A DNA stretch of 64,000 bases from Sipunculus nudus (Eukaryota > Annelida > Sipuncula > Golfingiida > Sipunculidae). Location: NCBI GenBank assembly GCA_026874595.1, contig CM049306.1, forward strand, positions 34,860,019 to 34,924,018, read 5' to 3'. Shown here in pieces: positions 48,752 to 61,145 of the stretch (positions are counted from its first letter, which is position 1; each line of letters opens with the position of its first letter). The translations under genes were made by a program, and so were the position numbers. A model generated the notes under the pieces. It had not been told where the DNA came from. It searched no databases and was given only the letters and a program-made list of their open reading frames with translations.

Positions 48752-49817
48752 TTTCTTCACATTTACTCTCAATTCTCTAAGACGTCGTTGCATTGTAATC
48801 ATAAGATTTATATTAAAAAAAATCTTGATTTTGTGGTCTTCTTGGAATTCGGACCACGATCAGTATACCCTGTGGGAAGAAATTCTTGTAATTCTTCTAG
48901 TTTTGAAAATAGAGAGTGAGAAGAGGATATGAATATAAAAAGAGACGAATTGGGTCCCAATCTAAATAAGGCCATCATTATCGGTTTTCTTTTTATAGTT
49001 ATCAAGATAAGCATCAGCATTTCGCAACCATTTGTACGTTAGATTTATTAATTCATCAGACATCGAGACTCATTAACACTTCACGTGCATATGTAAATTT
49101 ACAGCTTTATGTTGTAGAATAGATGTAATTATTGACAGAAATCATTGCATAAAAAAGGCAGCGAAGTCAAATACTGTGTGGCACGTTTAGGTGGTTAGGC
49201 TGACGGCTTTCAAAATGCTAACATGTATAAATGTAATGTAATACGTCCATTTATTTATTTATTCTTATGATCAGAAGAATATTTGATGTCATGATATCAT
49301 CCATTCAGCTGACGGTCATTGTATCAGCAGATAGTTTTCAACACAAAAAAATGACCTCATCAATCCAGAAATCACATGAACCAAACTTATTTGAATGCAT
49401 AGGTATAACCCAAAACTTGTTACAACAATGTTGTGATAGCCCATCCCATGTGCTAGTGAAGTTGTATGCCAGTAACCCGCGTGTTACAAAAATAAAACGT
49501 ATTATACTAAGTGAATATCACATTAATTATACTTAATGTAATGAAAAGGTATCGCAACGATTGGAATCTTTGCATGAAACCTCACAGCAGTTTACCTACA
49601 ATAATTTGTTGTCCACGTCGTATTTGTAATCAAAATCCTAGCAGCTTTCAGCGAAAATAAACTTAGGGGTATTGGGGATAAAGGAAACAAGAGGCGAATC
49701 AGTACGTTAGGAAGTAAAGGCTGGCCCAGGGTGCTTCATTAGATACAGGAGGGTCCACTTTATAGACACACTCTAAGACTGACAAATAAATGAAGACCTT
49801 ATTAGATAGCATAACTT

Positions 49818-50308
49818 ATCAGTGATGTAGTCGAGCCGACAACATTCGAGTCCGACTGCAGTGCAAGTCCGAGTCCAGGCCAATCAAGTCCAAGTCCTTG
49901 AGATTCGAGTCCAAGTCCACCATCTTCGAGTCCGAGTCAAATAAATAAATCCCTAAAGAGCAATTCAGAATGGAAATTTCAGATTATCAGGTACATTTTT
50001 AAGTAATAATTCACACATGCTTTTAGTATAATGGTTTATTTACAGTAATAGCTCCCGATGGTGTGCAAATGTAAGTATATATAGTGTTATTTTTTTGGTG
50101 ATATTCCGTTAGTAGCTTGCACAAGTACATGTCTTATAATATAACATGTGACAGAGTTTGTTTTTTCTCTTGGACTCGAGATCGACTCGGCCTGATTTAC
50201 GAGTCCTTACCTTAGAGTCCGAGTACAAGTCCGAGCCCAGAACCCCCAAGTCCGAGTCCTTAAACACGTGGACTTGAGTCCGGACTCAAGACCAACATAA
50301 CTGTCACT
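49818..50308 (+). mobile_element. GAGTCC-rich repeat element (unit 3)
   Basis: Same element as 41338-41826. Confidence 0.65.
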
Positions 50309-50894
50309 TACTATACGAGAACTCATCAACACTCAGAGCGGGTCTTAGTTCAAAGTCACCACACAACATTACTGATTAACGGAATGAGCGAAAAGATCGT
50401 GTTTAATCTGGTTCTTGGCGCCTGCGGGCATCTAATCGTCTGCTGCCGGGCACATTAAAACCAAGTAATTACAGGTATACCTCACAAATCACCATTTTTC
50501 AGAACTTTTGAGTTTAGATCAGCGATAAAAAACCCAGCCAGGGCAGCCCTGATTAAAATATTCTAGTTCTCTGTTCAATAGAAGAGAGATACATGGCCCT
50601 TATAAACAAAGAAAGAGAGAAAACATCCATTAACTAAGTAAAACATGAGACTTTTTTTTATAGTAATAAGAAGATAACCGATACATCTTTTACTAACGTC
50701 AGATATCAATGTATGAGTTCATCCAAGACACGACTTTAATTATGTATTAGAAAAAAAACTCTTTTTATATTTATAAAGGTATTTTGATACGTTAGTTATT
50801 TTGTTCCATTAACCTGTGTCCACCTGTTTTTCAGAGATCATTTTCTCAATCGTTTATTTTTATTTAAAATTAATTTCTGGAAAATGCACTTCGA

Positions 50895-52040
50895 AGTGAC
50901 GTCCAAATATGAAAAGTTAGAATTTTTATATTTTATATTTTAGGAATGTTTTTATGACATCATCCAGGTAACAGCTGTCAACTTGGACTGTTTTTGCATG
51001 TGACAAATGATCATGAATGCCATAAAGTGGGACTAACATGCTGTAAAATTTAGACATTTCTCCATTTATGTTTTCAATTATTCTGACTCTTTACTGAACT
51101 GTATAGTAGGTATTTATCTAACTTATTAAAAAAGAAAATATACCTTACATTACCATAGTAGGTATTTATCAAACTTATTAAAAAAGAAAATATACCTTAC
51201 ATTACTATTATCTCCCTCAAAATGTGACTTATAAAAAATTACAAATCAAAAACAGGTGGACACCGATTGGATAGAACGGACTAGCATGTCTCCATCGTAT
51301 TCCACTGTCTCCTGAAAGTATGGTAAGGCCGCTTTACACTACACGGAGCATGTAATTTTATATCATGCAAAAGTCGCCCGCATTAACTTGCCTTGGAGTA
51401 TGGAGAATGCAGACTTTAAAGTTTTATTCTAATATATTATTATATATATTAACGGGAGATAAAGTAGTATAAAAGCTGTGGCATTTTGGTATTCCTTGAA
51501 TTAGGAGAAAAATATTAAGAACATCATGCCGTTTCTTGTACTTTTACTTTAAAATGTTCTTTTTCCTTTTATGTAAAATCAATTTAATGTTACCTTTTGG
51601 AACAAACTTCCTTAAAACTTAAAGAATATAAGGGATTATCTTAACATTTGTAAATGTATTTAAGAACCAGTCCATTTTGATATCATCATTTTGTTCTTTA
51701 ATGTCTTTTATTAATATGACGCCTAGGTAGTTATTTGGGCTAGGGGAGCTAAACAATAAAGAATGCTTACTTTTGTCCCAGGAATATTGAATGCGTGAAA
51801 GGTCAATGCAAAGAAATTAACATCCTGAGCTGGATTAAGCCAGCTGAAAAAGTGAAATTTACAAGTTATAAGGTGTTTATTTCAGGGCCCTCGACACACC
51901 TGTGTGCACTCAAATTGAACTCTGGCGATGAATCTTCCATTTTCTATTATTATATCGGCTTTAAAAGGAAAATTGGAATTACATTTTTTTTAAATTATTA
52001 AAATTAAAATATATCATATATGTTAGGTATTTGGACAAAA
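50895..52040. other. Non-coding stretch
   Basis: No gene seen. Contains the 52-bp duplication at 51103-51206. Confidence 0.4.
51103..51206 (+). repeat. 52-bp tandem duplication
   Basis: ATAGTAGGTATTTATC through ATATACCTTACATTAC occurs twice in succession, with one mismatch near the start (TCTAAC versus TCAAAC). Confidence 0.9.
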
Positions 52041-52045
52041 AAAAT

Positions 52046-52314
52046 AAAGGTATGGTTCTGAGGCATCGGCCACGTCAATTTTTAATTCCCACATCGAACA
52101 TTTTTTCATCTTTAAAGAAGATAAATAATACAATTTTGAAAAGATTTCCTTTCTTATTAAGTGCCTTTGTCTGTTTAGCAAAACAATTCTATTTTTTTCA
52201 TGCTTTTCCCTGTTCATATGACATTTTTATCGAAACATACTAAAAAAGGTAAAGTAAAATATCCCCCGCCAACACTGGTTTCTGAAAAAAATGTGCCTGA
52301 GAACCATACCTTTT
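52046..52314 (+). mobile_element. About 270-bp inverted-repeat element
   Basis: Terminal inverted repeats AAAGGTATGGTTCTGAGGCA and TGCCTGAGAACCATACCTTT. The interior is the reverse complement of 8897-9177. Short frames inside are not conserved between copies. Confidence 0.75.
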
Positions 52315-52319
52315 CTTTG

Positions 52320-53025
52320 TCTTATTTATTCTTGTGGCGTATTCCTATTAAATTTCATATATATAACTGACATGATTTATCTACTGACCCACAAAATTTA
52401 TATCAATTCGTACTAACTTAGGAGACTCAAACAGCAAAAATAGCCCGTTAGGCGCCAGTTGGTTGCACGATATCTCAAGCCGATAACTTAAGCAACGATA
52501 TAATACATGTAACGATATCTGTAAAAGTCAATATTACATGTGTTGATTATAATTTATTCAAAACCACGCATTAACATTTAAATAAAAGGCATGACCTTTA
52601 ATAGCAAACGTAAAATCCAGCGCAGTAAAACAACCCAATTAAATTTGTCCCTTTCTTATATATATGTTTAGAGATCATGTTTTAAAACATCAAGGTACTG
52701 TAACCATCTTAAAAGTCAACTGCAGTGAAAATCTAAAATCCCACGCATACTTGCCTGACAGACAGTAAAAGAATCGTATATGTTTCCTAGGAAACTTTCG
52801 CAAGAAAAGGAAGAAATGTCACACGGTTGCATACATATGAAAACTTCTCTGTGAAGATTAAAGGGAGCACTTTGAATTCGTTGACATTTTAAAACCTTAT
52901 ACAGCTTAAATACTTCAATGACATCTGGTGGTTTTGCTGATTTTTAAAATAGGGAGCAAATATTGATTTTCTGAGACACTGAGGTTACAATGTGTACATA
53001 TACGTTTACATATGCGTATATATAG
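52320..53025. other. Non-coding stretch
   Basis: No supported gene or repeat. Confidence 0.35.
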
Positions 53026-53035
53026 TTTTCAGATT

Positions 53036-53480
53036 TATCAATAACAAGGTGTTCAGAACACAGCTGCACGCATAGTGACAGGAACAGCCCGTCACTGTCA
53101 CATAACCCCTATGTTAGCAGACTTACACTGGCTTCCTATGCGTTACAGAATACAATACCAACTATTGGGTGATACCTATAATGCCTTAAACGGTCAGTCA
53201 CCAAAATATATCAGAGACATGTAAGATATATATATATAGGCCGTCCAAGCAGATCACTTCGGTCAGAAAAAAATGTTTAACATTCGCAATACAAAAAGAA
53301 ACCGGACTAAAACCTATATAGAAGGGTGCTTCAATAATGTTGCACCAGCAGTCTTCCAATTAAGCAGTAGTACAGATACAAAAACATCTTATAATAGAAA
53401 GCAAAAAAAATTTAATATAATAAAAATGTACATTTTAAAGCAATTTTGGGTGCTTTGAACACATTTTTGGTGAAAAGAGT
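53036..53480 (+). pseudogene. Non-LTR retrotransposon 3' end (dead RT C-terminus)
   Basis: Frame reads VQNTAARIVTGTARHCHITP, then MLADLHWLPMRYRIQYQLL, YNALNGQSPKYIRDM, stop, RSLRSEKN, and after a shift TKTYIEGCFNNVAPAVFQL. The block LQ-x-VQN-x-AAR...LHWLPV-x-x-RI...P-x-Y-x-x-DL is the conserved C-terminal part of jockey/CR1-like RT proteins. The tail ending GTGCTATATAAATATG followed by (TA)n resembles the 3' end of such LINEs. Confidence 0.75.
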
Positions 53481-53487
53481 GCTATAT

Positions 53488-53494
53488 AAATATG

Positions 53495-53547
<53 letters not shown>
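53488..53547. repeat. (TA)n microsatellite
   Basis: TA tract adjoining the retrotransposon 3' end, possibly its tail repeat. Confidence 0.95.
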
Positions 53548-53549
<2 letters not shown>

Positions 53550-53550
<1 letters not shown>

Positions 53551-54210
53551 CAGCATCTTTATTTTTCCTCTCTATATTATCATTTATATTGGTCTATCTA
53601 TTTAAAGAGCAAAACCAATCATTTTCTTGTCACACAAAGGTTTTTATATTTTGTTTTGCAGCCAAACATACATACTAACACAAAAGGGAAAGAGCGCCGG
53701 GACTTATATATCGTATTAAACAGCTAATGAACACGGAAAGATTAAAAATCCATCTAATTTCTATCTTCCCAATACTATCCCGGGATATTCATGCCAAGTA
53801 GCTTATTTCACAGAGACTATAGAATATGTGATAAACGACCTTTCAACATACATAACACGAGAGACCGAAGGTGAATTAATGTGGGATGAAAAATAATATT
53901 CACTTTGCCACCCACAAACTACGATAGTAATTGTACCTTTATCTGCATATGATCTACAAAAAGCTCGATTATATTTGCTGGGCAGATATAAAAGGATGGA
54001 AGGCCGAAGTAGTATGTAACAGCTTACTTTGTTATAAGTAAATAAAGCACTACGTCCGATGTTAGCTTTTTACTGTATATTTTAAGTTCGGTATGTGAAT
54101 GGTTTCAAATGGATGATCCGTCAGTTTTTCAATGGAAAGATTAAACGGAAGTTGGATTCTGAAACACTAAATTTCATTGCGATGCCACTGACGCATGGAT
54201 ATCTTTCTAT
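53550..54210. other. Non-coding stretch
   Basis: No supported gene or repeat. Confidence 0.35.
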
Positions 54211-54215
54211 CTGCA

Positions 54216-54428
54216 TTCTTAGGAATGCAAACCTCCGCCATGTGGGGGTCCCTATTGTAGGATGCTCCTAAACCGGGCCTGCATTCACTAATTCGGGACA
54301 TATCCCCATGTTCATTCTTGCATAAGTGACTGTACTTTGTGAATATTCCTTGATGACGTTTCTGAAATCCGGATTATGTGTCGGAGCCACACCAAATCTA
54401 ATCGATTCTTCATTGGTCCAAATCTCAC
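54216..54428 (+). mobile_element. Dispersed repeat family, 5' partial copy
   Basis: From GGAATGCAAACCTCCGCC to TCGATTCTTCATTGGTCC, where the tRNA-like segment on the other strand begins. The (CA)n/CGAACGGG half is missing. Confidence 0.65.
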
Positions 54429-54429
54429 C

Positions 54430-54512
54430 GCCTCTGCTGATGTTCGAACTCACGATCTCCCGCAGAATAGAGCTCTGTGCTCTTCCCCTGAGCCACATAA
54501 GGCGACGTAACT
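54430..54512 (-). mobile_element. tRNA-like sequence (SINE head or tRNA pseudogene)
   Basis: On the minus strand: TTATGTGGCTCAGGGGAAGAGC gives a good A box and a D-arm (GCTC/GAGC), and ATCGTGAGTTCGAACATC gives a B box. The anticodon loop lacks T33 and the T-stem does not pair, so it is not a functional tRNA. Position 33 and T-stem checks were made by eye. Confidence 0.55.
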
Positions 54513-54519
54513 ATTAACT

Positions 54520-56351
54520 ATCACTCGTTACTTGCAACATGGTAATACTCGTATTGATTTAAACTCCTGGGGAGCATTGACATCAAACATTGGCTCTATA
54601 TTTGATGTCGGGCTTGGTGCCTTGCTGTTGGTTATAATCTTTCTCCGTCGATAACTTTAGCAACTTGTGATCACCTTTAAGGCGACTTTATTTTAAAAAA
54701 AAAGTATTAGACACGTTCTTATGCTTTATAGGTAGTTTTAAATAATAAAAGGTCTGCATGGACACAGAAAAAAGTGCCGCATAAAAGGAAAAGACCAACA
54801 TATATTTTTGGATCTAAATATGTTTTGATAGCAAGAACAGCAGAGGTTTACCGTGACCTTTACTTGCTTATATTAAGCCAAATATTCTTAAAGATTACTT
54901 TGTTCTTCTGTGCTGTAAAGGCGATGGGCTGTATACCGAAAAGACATTAAAAAAACGTTATTTTTCTACCTTATAAAGGAAACTATTGTTTTGCAGCCAA
55001 ATATTTTCCGGACAAAAATACGAAAGTCAGGACTGTCCTTAAAACAAAAAATATATAATCAACAAGGGATGATTAAACAGGTCATCCTGTATTCCTAAAT
55101 ACTCTAAGGAATGCAGGGCAGGTAGAGCATTCCTTGACGAGGACGAAATCTACCATAAAGGTACTTCACACAGCATTATTAGACAGCCCAAAGTAGGCAT
55201 TAAGTACGATGAACATTCTTTCACGTTCGTTTTGATACCGCCCACATTTCTACAGATATTGTACCCAATCACCAAATGCTGAAGAAGACTCAAAAGACTC
55301 AATTATTTCCAGGAGACTGAAAAATACAGAGACTTGCCTATATTTATTTTTAATTAATAACCTTGTTCTCGCTAATATAACGCCCTTGATGTTCACTTTT
55401 TACATTGTAATACTGATATCATTCTTAATGAGTTTCTTGGCCATACGCTCTGATTATAGAAATAAGGCATTGGTGTGTATTTTAGTAGAACAGCTCGGCA
55501 GCTTTTGGGACACTAAAATGATATTTTTTTGCGAACCTGGATAAAGCGTTATCATAATAACAAGTCTTTGGCAGCCACACTTACATATGCAGACCTTGTT
55601 TTAGCGAGCCGCTCTGTCGTCTATTCCATGAATATTGAAAAAGGAAATGGAACCAATCAAATGACTCGAGTACACCTGTTCACGTCTGGTGCTTGTTCTA
55701 GACAGCTCATTGGCATAGCAACCCGTCGTGCACAGGGCTGTGTATCAGAGGGGTGTCGGGCCTCTCTCTATGAGTATTTCTCGACCAAACATTTTGCATT
55801 GTTAGGAGGGCATCGGGAATTTGACCAATCAAATAAAAAGCCCGTATAAACCTGCCCACTGTGTTCGTTGGATTTGATTGGCAGTGATTTCGGCACGAAC
55901 ACTTGCTGGCTTATTTATTATTCATGAAATAGACGCCATGCATGCAGAGCGGCTAACTTAATTAAGGTCTCTGCAAGCGTTGCTGCCACATTCTTGACAG
56001 TATAAGGATGCAATAATGGGGCGGATCCATTAGGATTTTTTTTACTGGTCATCAACTGAATTACTCTTACAGACTGCCCCTTGCTGCCACCTGTCACCAA
56101 CTTTGAAACTAAAAGTAGTGTGTGTTGGTGCAAAGGGAAGACCCCATTGAATGTTGATGCCGATAAAGAGTTGATCCAATAGGAATGCTCACCCTTGACC
56201 GAGCTATAATTCCTCAACCTTGAGCTCCATTCTTCTGGGCAACGCATGTAAGAGGTAGCAGGAAATATTTAACATTAAATATTGAGAAAATAGAAAAGTA
56301 ATTCAAACATGTGACCCTTTTGAAAAGTTATTTAAATTTTGGTAATATGTA

Positions 56352-56414
<63 letters not shown>

Positions 56415-57595
56415 CGGGCCCTGAAGATGTACTCTCTGACTGATAACATAAGGCACTGAAAATGAAAATGCACGTTTCAAGTTAATCTGCGTTTGCCAAG
56501 ACTGGTTTTTATGCACTCTTTTTTTTCTTCGCCCGTTGTCTCCTCGACGAAGTACGTCACTGGACATGAAAACCAGTCTACGCTTGTGTGTTGTGCATGA
56601 GCAATACAGAAAAAAAACAGAATTTTATTTGTTCTCAGGTGCTATGAGCACAATGTATAAGTTTGCCAATAGAACATTTATCATAAGTCCAGTCTCGACT
56701 CCTTTCCACAAGCTGCTCATGACGTCAACCATTATCACGTTCCTACCTTCTTATTGTTCAGTTCTTTTTGTTTGTAAACTGAGAATATGTGTTAACGTGG
56801 ATGATACTGATGTAATCAATCGTATGCATGTATAAGTGCAAGGTTTTTTTAGACCATGAAGTAAAACACAATATGCATAGTATCACACAGTGATAAATAT
56901 GTGTTCAGCTCACCCAGAATATATATACACACCACTTGAAACTTTTCGCATACTTGTAAAATAGACTTTTCACACCACCTTACTTAAGAAACTTTTAATT
57001 GAAACCTCGAAAGCACTGTATGTACATATTGTCTTAAGATAACTTCCAGAAAATAACAGCTGGTATTAACAGCCTCGGTTGTGACTTCGATTTTAAAATC
57101 ATACCATGTATTGGCTGGTTCGCCCTTGAGGACTCTGTTATACCACAACAAAAATAAAACCTGGTTTGAAACTGATATTTAAGGATCAATGTACCGTGCC
57201 TAGGTTTCCGATGAATGTGTAATACAGATGGGTTTTTACCATTTATGTACTATTATTTTGTATAGACCTTTTTATCGTGTAGAGACACTGGACTCACAGA
57301 CAACTAACTCCTAACAAGGGAATTCAACAAAAAAGAAATCGCATTATGTTGCTCTATCACGACACTGTAATCCTGAAACGGAAATTACAAAATTAAAGTT
57401 ATGTAGAAAATAAAGTCTGGCTGAAATAGTTTTTTTCTCTGAATAAGTCAATAAACCGTCGTTAAGAAAATAAGATAATAGAGAAAACTGCAGTTAAACA
57501 GGAAATGTTATATCTAAGTCTTCCTAGATACTTATAAAAAAGCGGTATGTATTACCGTCCTGTGCTTAATTTAACTACGAGACGCTAGTGGGGGC
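54520..57595. other. Mostly non-coding stretch
   Basis: Open frames of 106-109 codons at 55529-55849 (+) and 55918-56247 (-) show no recognised domain. CCAAT motifs (near 55653 and 55822) and CCCGTATAAACC near 55843 resemble a core promoter, but no transcript was found. A (TA)n tract lies at 56348-56411. Confidence 0.35.
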
Positions 57596-57599
57596 ACCG

Positions 57600-57608
57600 A
57601 TAATCGCC

Positions 57609-57657
<49 letters not shown>

Positions 57658-57983
57658 TTCTATCTATCTATCTCATACGCACACTGATAAACAGATGCTT
57701 GACGTCGACATTAAATATGAGTTGAAGGTGGGGGTTATTTAATGTACACACGTGCCCATAGGCAATATTTTCTTATACGTTGTCCCAAAGTGAAGTCATA
57801 CAAGAAAGATAATATCACCGGCAAATGTTGTTTCTAAAATACCATAGAGACATAAGCCCCCCCCCCCTCTCTCTCTCTCTCTCATTCTCTCTCTCTCTCT
57901 CTCTCTATCTCATACGCACACTGATAAACAGATGCTTGACGTCGACATTAAATATGAGTTGAAGGTGGGGGTTATTTAATGTA
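57600..57983 (+). repeat. Direct repeat with (CT)n heads
   Basis: A (CT)n tract plus an identical 75-80-bp sequence (CATACGCACACTGATAAACA ... GGTGGGGGTTATTTAATGTA) occurs at about 57616-57745 and again at 57868-57983, 240 bases apart. Confidence 0.9.
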
Positions 57984-58868
57984 TGGGTATAGTTAAGCAA
58001 TGGCACAAACGGACACCTCCTGATTAAACCTAACAGGAATAATTCTAATCTCACGACAGAAAATAAAAAGAGCACTTCACTGCAGTGACAGGTAGCATGT
58101 GTTCTAGACCAGTTGGTGCCAACAATTAACAGTTTTGTTGTGACAGGTGAAGAACACCTATTTCGTTCTAGGAATGAACTTTGACATTACATGCACTGGA
58201 GGCAATGATTCTGCGGACTTTTTCTATTTTTTTTTTCTTTTTTGTTTGTATTTCGAATATTAAGGAATAAAGCAATTTTGAATTGGGCGTCACTGTAGAG
58301 ACCTCAATTGTACCTTACGAATGTCCAGCTTATAAAGGAGAAGATCGCTGAAAAAATTAATACCTGGGTATATACAATGACAAAAAGAAGAACAATCCAT
58401 TTGAAATATCCATCTTCTCAAAAATATGATACATGAAAAAGGTCAGCTCGTTTTCAGTGTTCCGACCACTGGGGGCGGTAAACCACCAGACTAATTAAAC
58501 GCAAGAACAAATTCAAATACATTTTTCTGGTTCACTTGCCAATAATGTAAAATACAATTGCTTTAACATTTGTTCTGTGACGTGATTACCACTTTTAAAA
58601 GGTAGAGGGTCATTGACCCCGCTTCATACAAAAAACATAACAGCAAAGATTCGGCGGAATAATAAAAAAAGGTTTAAGGTAACTTTCTTCATAATTCAAT
58701 AAACGGTTCTGCCAAAGACAAAAAGAAATTAATCAGTTTCAAATATTCATCTTCACAAAAACATGACAAAAGAGAAAGATCAGTTTTCATGAAGTGCTCC
58801 GGCCACTGGGGGCGGTAACCAACCAGACTTAAACTAAAGAACAATACCAAATACGTCATACCATTTTT

Positions 58869-60389
58869 TATGCCCCCGCCACAAAGTGGCCGGGGCTTAT
58901 AGTTTTACCCATGTCCGTCCTTCCGTCATTCCGTCATTCCGAAATGAAACAGTTGTACGGACTTTTTTTCGCAATGCCTGCAGATATTGGCCTGATTTTT
59001 GGTGTGTGGGTAGATAATGACCAGTTACAGATCGAGTTCGCGTTTCGTCCCGGTTGACCTACTTTTGACCGTTTTACGGCTCCTAAACTTAGAAAATTTC
59101 ATGAAAAATAGAAATTTTCATGACAAATACACATGTACGGACTTTTTTTTGCAATGCCTGCAGATATTGGCCTGATTTTTGGTGTGTGGGCAGATAATGA
59201 CCAGTTACAGATCGAGTTCGCGTTTCGTCCCGGTTGACCTACTGTTGACCGTTTTACGGCTCCTAAACTTAGAAAATTTCATGAAAAATAGAAAATTTCA
59301 TGACAAATACACATGTACAGCCGTTTTAGCCCTCAGCTCATAGGCTGATGGGCTATTGTCGTCAGCCAAGCTGTCCGTCTGTCCATCTGTCTGTCCGGTG
59401 TCTGTCCCTCCGTCCGTCCGTTCCGCGTCTGTTAACTTTTACCTTGTGAGCGGGATATCTCTAAAAGGTTTCACCGTTGGAATTTTATTTCATCAGTGAA
59501 GATGTATATTGATAAAATCTCGGTCAAGTTCGAAGATGGGTGACCTTGACTCATTTTTCTACATTTTAGAGCTGATTATAGAAAAACAGTCAGAAGTTTA
59601 TATCTCAGGAACCATTGTGTGGATTTTCACAAAACTTACTATGATCATTGGGACTGATGGTCTGCATGTGCTGCACAATTTTGGTGGCACCACCTGCAAT
59701 TTCTGATTTTTTAATGAAATTTTATCGTATTTTTTTCAATTTTGGCCTTTTGTGCAGGATATCTCCAAAGGTATTCAACACAGGAACTTCATTTCTTCAG
59801 TGCTATTGCATTATATTTACAAAATCTTGGTCAAGTTCAAAGATGGGTGATCATGACCTACTTTTCAAGGTCACAGAGCTTAGTATAGAAAAAAAACTTA
59901 GGAGCTTATTTCTCAGGAAGCATTTGGTGGATTGTTATGAAACATGGTATATACCTCTCCAATTTAAATTTATAAATGATTATCAACTTTTGCTAATATT
60001 CTAGTTTCGCAATGCAATGCTTACAGATACTGGCCTAATGTTTGGTCTGTGGGCGCATAATGACCACTTACAGATCGAGTTCGCGTTTCGTCCCAGTAAA
60101 CCTATTTTTCACCATATGACAGATCCTGAACATAGAAAATTTCATGAAAGACAGAAATTTTCATGAAAAATGCACATATATGGACTTTTTTCACAATGCC
60201 TGCAGATAATGGCCTGATTTTTGGTGTGTTGCTTGATAATGACCCTTTACAGATCGAGTTTGCATTTTGCCCTTGTTGACCTACTTTTGACCATACAACA
60301 CTTCCTGAACTTAAAAAATTTTACAAAATTTAACAAATGTTTCTAATTTGCCCCAGGCGGGGGCATTCGTGTCGTTCCGACACATCTAG
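58869..60389 (+). mobile_element. Helitron/Helentron-like (pearl-type) element with 180-bp core repeats
   Basis: Begins TATGCCCCCGCC within a T run and ends GGCGGGGGCATTCGTGTCGT..CGACACATCTAG followed by T. The end has a perfect 6-bp hairpin (GTGTCG/CGACAC) just before CTAG. Four core units start near 58956, 59136, 59316 (interrupted) and 60176 (CGGACTTTTTTCGCAATGCC, TTACAGATCGAGTTCGCGTT). A 3' hairpin plus CTRR end, T-rich target, mirrored GCCCCCGCC/GGCGGGGGC near the ends and tandem cores fit the bivalve pearl/HINE class. No Rep/helicase is encoded. Confidence 0.7.
59318..60002 (+). mobile_element. Second Helitron-like insertion nested in the third core unit
   Basis: Interrupts the core after ACATGTAC and ends ATATTCTAG before TTTCGCAATG, where the core resumes. 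A hairpin AGCCCTCAGC/GCTGATGGGCT lies at 59328-59354. Two internal direct repeats (CTCGGTCAAGTTC..GATGGGTGACCTTGAC near 59518 and its relative near 59826) are spaced about 310 bases. The short frames are shadows of these repeats. Confidence 0.6.
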
Positions 60390-60790
60390 TTTCTGGCTGT
60401 CTTGCCAATAATGTTAAAAACAACTGCTAAAACATCTGTTTAATTATGTGACTACCACTTCTTAATGGTGGCGGGGTCAGTAACCCCGCTTTATAAAAGA
60501 ACAAGGCAGCAACGATTCGGCGTAATAATCATAAGAAAACATGTCTATAAGTACACACGGTACACGTGCTCATGTTGACAAACAGATAAATCCATCTTTT
60601 GCCATTATCCACCCTCAGGTTTCTTCCGATTTGATTACTATTGGTGGGTCCCCTCCAGAATAAACAATTTGATATAAACATAACGTTCTGTGCACCAGGG
60701 ATCGGGCGCCGTTTTTACATGTTTTAAGAATTTTTATTCATTATACGTCAATATCGCAGTGGACCCCTTTAATTCCGGCGGCTCACTTAA

Positions 60791-61145
60791 GCCTACGTCA
60801 CAAATCCAACGGCCTCCGGCCGAATACGTGGATCGCCACAAAGTCGCCGAATTCCAAGCCAGCCAGGAAGTCGAGCGTATTTTACGCTTAAAATCTACCC
60901 TGTCTCAATCGGACGGCGATCGGGCGCTGCCGATTGAACAATGGTGATCAAAAATCGCCCGGCGGCCGACAATAAACAAAAGGTAGTCGGGCATAATGGC
61001 AGGCGCTGTCCGTATTGCGGTCGATTGTCATTTGGTCTGTCGATGGCCGCCAGACACTCGGGCGACGCCTGCACGGGCTCCGCCCGACGTCCTGCCTCTA
61101 GTATATAAATGGCATGTAAAACGTCTGTCACATCATATTCCTAAA
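60791..61145 (+). repeat. GC-rich module A, copy 1
   Basis: GCCTACGTCACAAATCCAAC, GTGGATCGCC, GCCAGCCAGGAAGTCGAGCG, AAAATCGCCCGGCGGCCGAC, CGCCCGACGTCCTGCC and finally a TATATAAATGGCATGTAAAA tail. CpG- and TCGGGCG-rich, unlike its surroundings. Confidence 0.8.

Larger units (their letters stand above)
46649..50890 (+). repeat. 4.24-kb tandem unit, copy 3
   Basis: 4242 bases. Shares GAGCCTC with copy 2 but GTGATCACG with copy 1. Private changes include CGATTTAACG near 46801, an eighth G near 48582, GCGCCTGCG near 48599, loss of three bases in TTGTTACAAC near 49419, and AAACACGTGG near 50266. After its end the sequence continues uniquely with TCGAAGTGACG. Confidence 0.95.
58380..60545 (+). repeat. 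Tandem repeat of about 360 bp, second unit split by insertion
   Basis: Unit 1 (about 58380-58690) and unit 2 (about 58735-58868 plus 60390-60545) share CGACCACTGGGGGCGGTAA, TTGCCAATAATGT, GTGACTACCACTT and GGTCA.TGACCCCGCTT..GATTCGGCG. Unit 1 shows what unit 2 looked like before the insertion. Confidence 0.8.

Noticed and set aside
38169-50890. CRISPR-like or satellite array
   Set aside because: Only three 4.24-kb units, with no short spacers; it is a segmental tandem duplication.
54430-54512. Functional tRNA gene
   Set aside because: A and B boxes are present, but the T-stem does not pair and T33 is missing.
55918-56247. 109-codon minus-strand frame as a gene
   Set aside because: No domain, signal peptide, or splice support could be seen, and it overlaps promoter-like sequence on the other strand.
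59509-60004. Plus-strand frames of 65 and 118 codons
   Set aside because: They are read from the internal direct repeats of a non-autonomous element and do not keep frame between repeats.
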